The notes below the pieces were generated by a model. The model saw nothing but the letters and a program-made list of their open reading frames with translations, had not been told where the DNA came from and did not search any database. A stretch of DNA of 12,266 nt from an uncultured Collinsella sp. (GTDB lineage: Bacteria; Actinomycetota; Coriobacteriia; Coriobacteriales; Coriobacteriaceae), in contig CABUVC010000033.1 of NCBI GenBank assembly GCA_902494855.1, forward strand, positions 1 to 12,266. Reading direction: 5' to 3'. The translations under genes were made by a program, and so were the position numbers. Below are positions 11,056 to 12,266 of the stretch, piece after piece; within the stretch, counting starts at the first letter, position 1; each line of letters opens with the position of its first letter.

Positions 11056-12266
11056 AGGGCACGGACCTCCGGCTCGTTATCGAGCTGCGGAATCGAGCCT
11101 ATAACGTTGTCAGCCAGCCAGTTCATCTCGACAATCTGCGTACTCGGCAGGGGAGGGAAGCCCTCAATCTGAACCACGCCGTCCTGGCTGTGGAGCTCGC
11201 CGCCAAATGGGTTGATGGAGCCCTCGACAATGCCGTTGCGAAGCAGCTGCACAAGTTTACGCGTCTGATAGGGTAGGCCCGGAGCGTAGCGAATATCTAT
11301 GACGCCGGAGCTCATACCGTACCAGTAGTTGATGGCGCGCACCTGCTGGTCATCGGCGGTCTCGTCCCATGTGCCGTGCAGTAGGCTGCGTACGATGAGT
11401 TCGTAGTAACGGCCCCAGTTCCATACCGGCATAGCAATACCGGTAACTTCCTTGCCGTTTACCAGACGGTGAAGCCCGTAGGCGGTGGGGTCCTCGAGAG
11501 ACTTGGACATATCGGCGCCGGTCATGACGCTCACGCCCTCGCGACACATGGCTTCGGCAAGACCGCCGGCGGGAACATCTCCCCAAGTGAGGATAATCTG
11601 CGCACGAGGGTCGAGCAGCGAGGCACCGATAGCGAAGGCGTTGATTTCGCTCAGCGCGCCCGAGGCGAAGACCGACGCATGGTAGCCAATACGGTGGTTG
11701 TCGGCCATGCTGGCGGCAAGGGCGCCCAGTAGGAACTTGGCCTCGTACATCTTTCCAAAGTACGAGCGGACGCTTTGGTGGGGAAGGCCGATTGAGCAGT
11801 TAAGGAACCGCACCTGGGGATACTCGACTGACGCCCTGAGCGTGTATTCCATGAGCCGGTGTGAGGTCGAGAAGATGACGTTCGCCCCGTGCTTTACGGC
11901 TGTCTCGACGGCGGCGTAGAACACGTCCGAATCGTGGCAGTCCTCGAACGCCTCGGTGCGCACGATGCCGCCAAAGTGCTCATCAAGATACCGGCGGCCC
12001 TGGTCGTGTAGGCTGTCCCAGCTCGACGTGGCACAGGGAAACTCGTGGATAAAGGCGATTCGCATGGGATTGGCAGTGGAGTAGACGGTCTTGCTCATAA
12101 AGAAGTTGAGCACGCCCGAGGTAGCTTTTGTCGGTGCGCCCTCTTTCTCGTTGGGCTGCGGCGCTTCGACAAGATCGACTTTGTCCTCGTCGCTTTTGCC
12201 GGCAATGACAAGCTCGCGCCAAATCTTGCACAGACGGTTGACGACGATATCCGTCGGCGTATCCAG
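11052..12266 (-). CDS. BMP/PnrA-like ligand-binding domain protein, 5' end outside window
   Basis: The frame has no stop up to the right edge, so the GTG or ATG codons near 12098–12113 are probably internal. At least 404 residues are visible. The first ~60 (TPTDIVVNRLCKIWRELVIAG, then an acidic, Pro/Lys-containing linker) are not part of the binding fold. The BMP (PF02608-type) fold starts at MRIAFIHEFP, followed by DQGRRYLDEHFG, ANVIFSTSHRLMEY, MYEAKFLLGALAASM and VPVWNWGRYYE-like (MPVWNWGRYYEL). Family members are usually lipoproteins that bind nucleosides for ABC uptake. No signal peptide or lipobox precedes the fold in what is visible, and an N-terminal region lies ahead of it. It may therefore be a cytoplasmic sensor, or a fusion. 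It is coupled to the phosphoesterase by a 4-bp overlap. No permease or ATPase gene is in view. Confidence 0.72.
   Translation of the reverse strand: MDTPTDIVVNRLCKIWRELVIAGKSDEDKVDLVEAPQPNEKEGAPTKATSGVLNFFMSKTVYSTANPMRIAFIHEFPCATSSWDSLHDQGRRYLDEHFGGIVRTEAFEDCHDSDVFYAAVETAVKHGANVIFSTSHRLMEYTLRASVEYPQVRFLNCSIGLPHQSVRSYFGKMYEAKFLLGALAASMADNHRIGYHASVFASGALSEINAFAIGASLLDPRAQIILTWGDVPAGGLAEAMCREGVSVMTGADMSKSLEDPTAYGLHRLVNGKEVTGIAMPVWNWGRYYELIVRSLLHGTWDETADDQQVRAINYWYGMSSGVIDIRYAPGLPYQTRKLVQLLRNGIVEGSINPFGGELHSQDGVVQIEGFPPLPSTQIVEMNWLADNVIGSIPQLDNEPEVRAL

Overview
The window looks like a chromosomal segment of a moderately GC-rich actinobacterium of the class Coriobacteriia, most like Collinsella. 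This is inferred from protein sequence character, codon use and the gene order rlmB–rae1–tRNAs–tuf–rpmG–tRNA-Trp–secE–nusG–rplK–rplA; no database search was possible. The left two thirds are conserved translation and transcription housekeeping genes on the + strand. The right third is accessory and reads on the - strand.

Layout. Bases 1–1010 hold the 3' end of an RlmB-type 23S rRNA methyltransferase and a YacP/Rae1-type NYN nuclease. Bases 1011–2100 carry no protein gene. They hold a tRNA-Thr(UGU) with promoter and terminator, three copies of a 57-nt palindromic repeat spaced exactly 80 bp apart, a second composite of direct and inverted repeats, and a strong promoter. That promoter drives tRNA-Tyr, tRNA-Thr(GGU), tRNA-Met and tuf. 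After the tuf terminator a promoter sharing the same upstream block drives rpmG and tRNA-Trp. Then come secE–nusG and rplK–rplA, ending in a strong terminator near 6521–6564.

Bases 6570–8330 hold a decayed leucine-biosynthesis locus. A leucine-rich leader peptide, with four CUA codons among its five Leu codons, and mutually exclusive stems ending in a T-run terminator form an apparently intact transcription attenuator. It stands in front of a dead leuA fragment (start ATG changed to ATA, the DRE-motif Arg changed to Cys, an internal TGA). That fragment is joined directly to the 3' half of leuB, so the rest of leuA, the start of leuB and, if the usual order applied, leuC and leuD were lost by deletion. 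The locus is bracketed by inverted copies of a GGTGCC-type hairpin repeat, and two more 57-nt palindromes, again 80 bp apart, follow leuB'.

On the - strand, 8441–10112 encode an ECF-type sigma factor and an overlapping membrane protein of the DUF4179 type, probably its anti-sigma partner. Bases 10345–12266 encode a metallophosphoesterase translationally coupled (ATGA overlap) to an upstream BMP/PnrA-like ligand-binding protein whose frame runs off the right edge.

The most unusual items are the 80-bp-periodic palindrome arrays with unique 23-nt spacers and stem-preserving variation, the attenuator left in front of a pseudogene, and the 144-bp inverted-repeat composite at 1652–1795.
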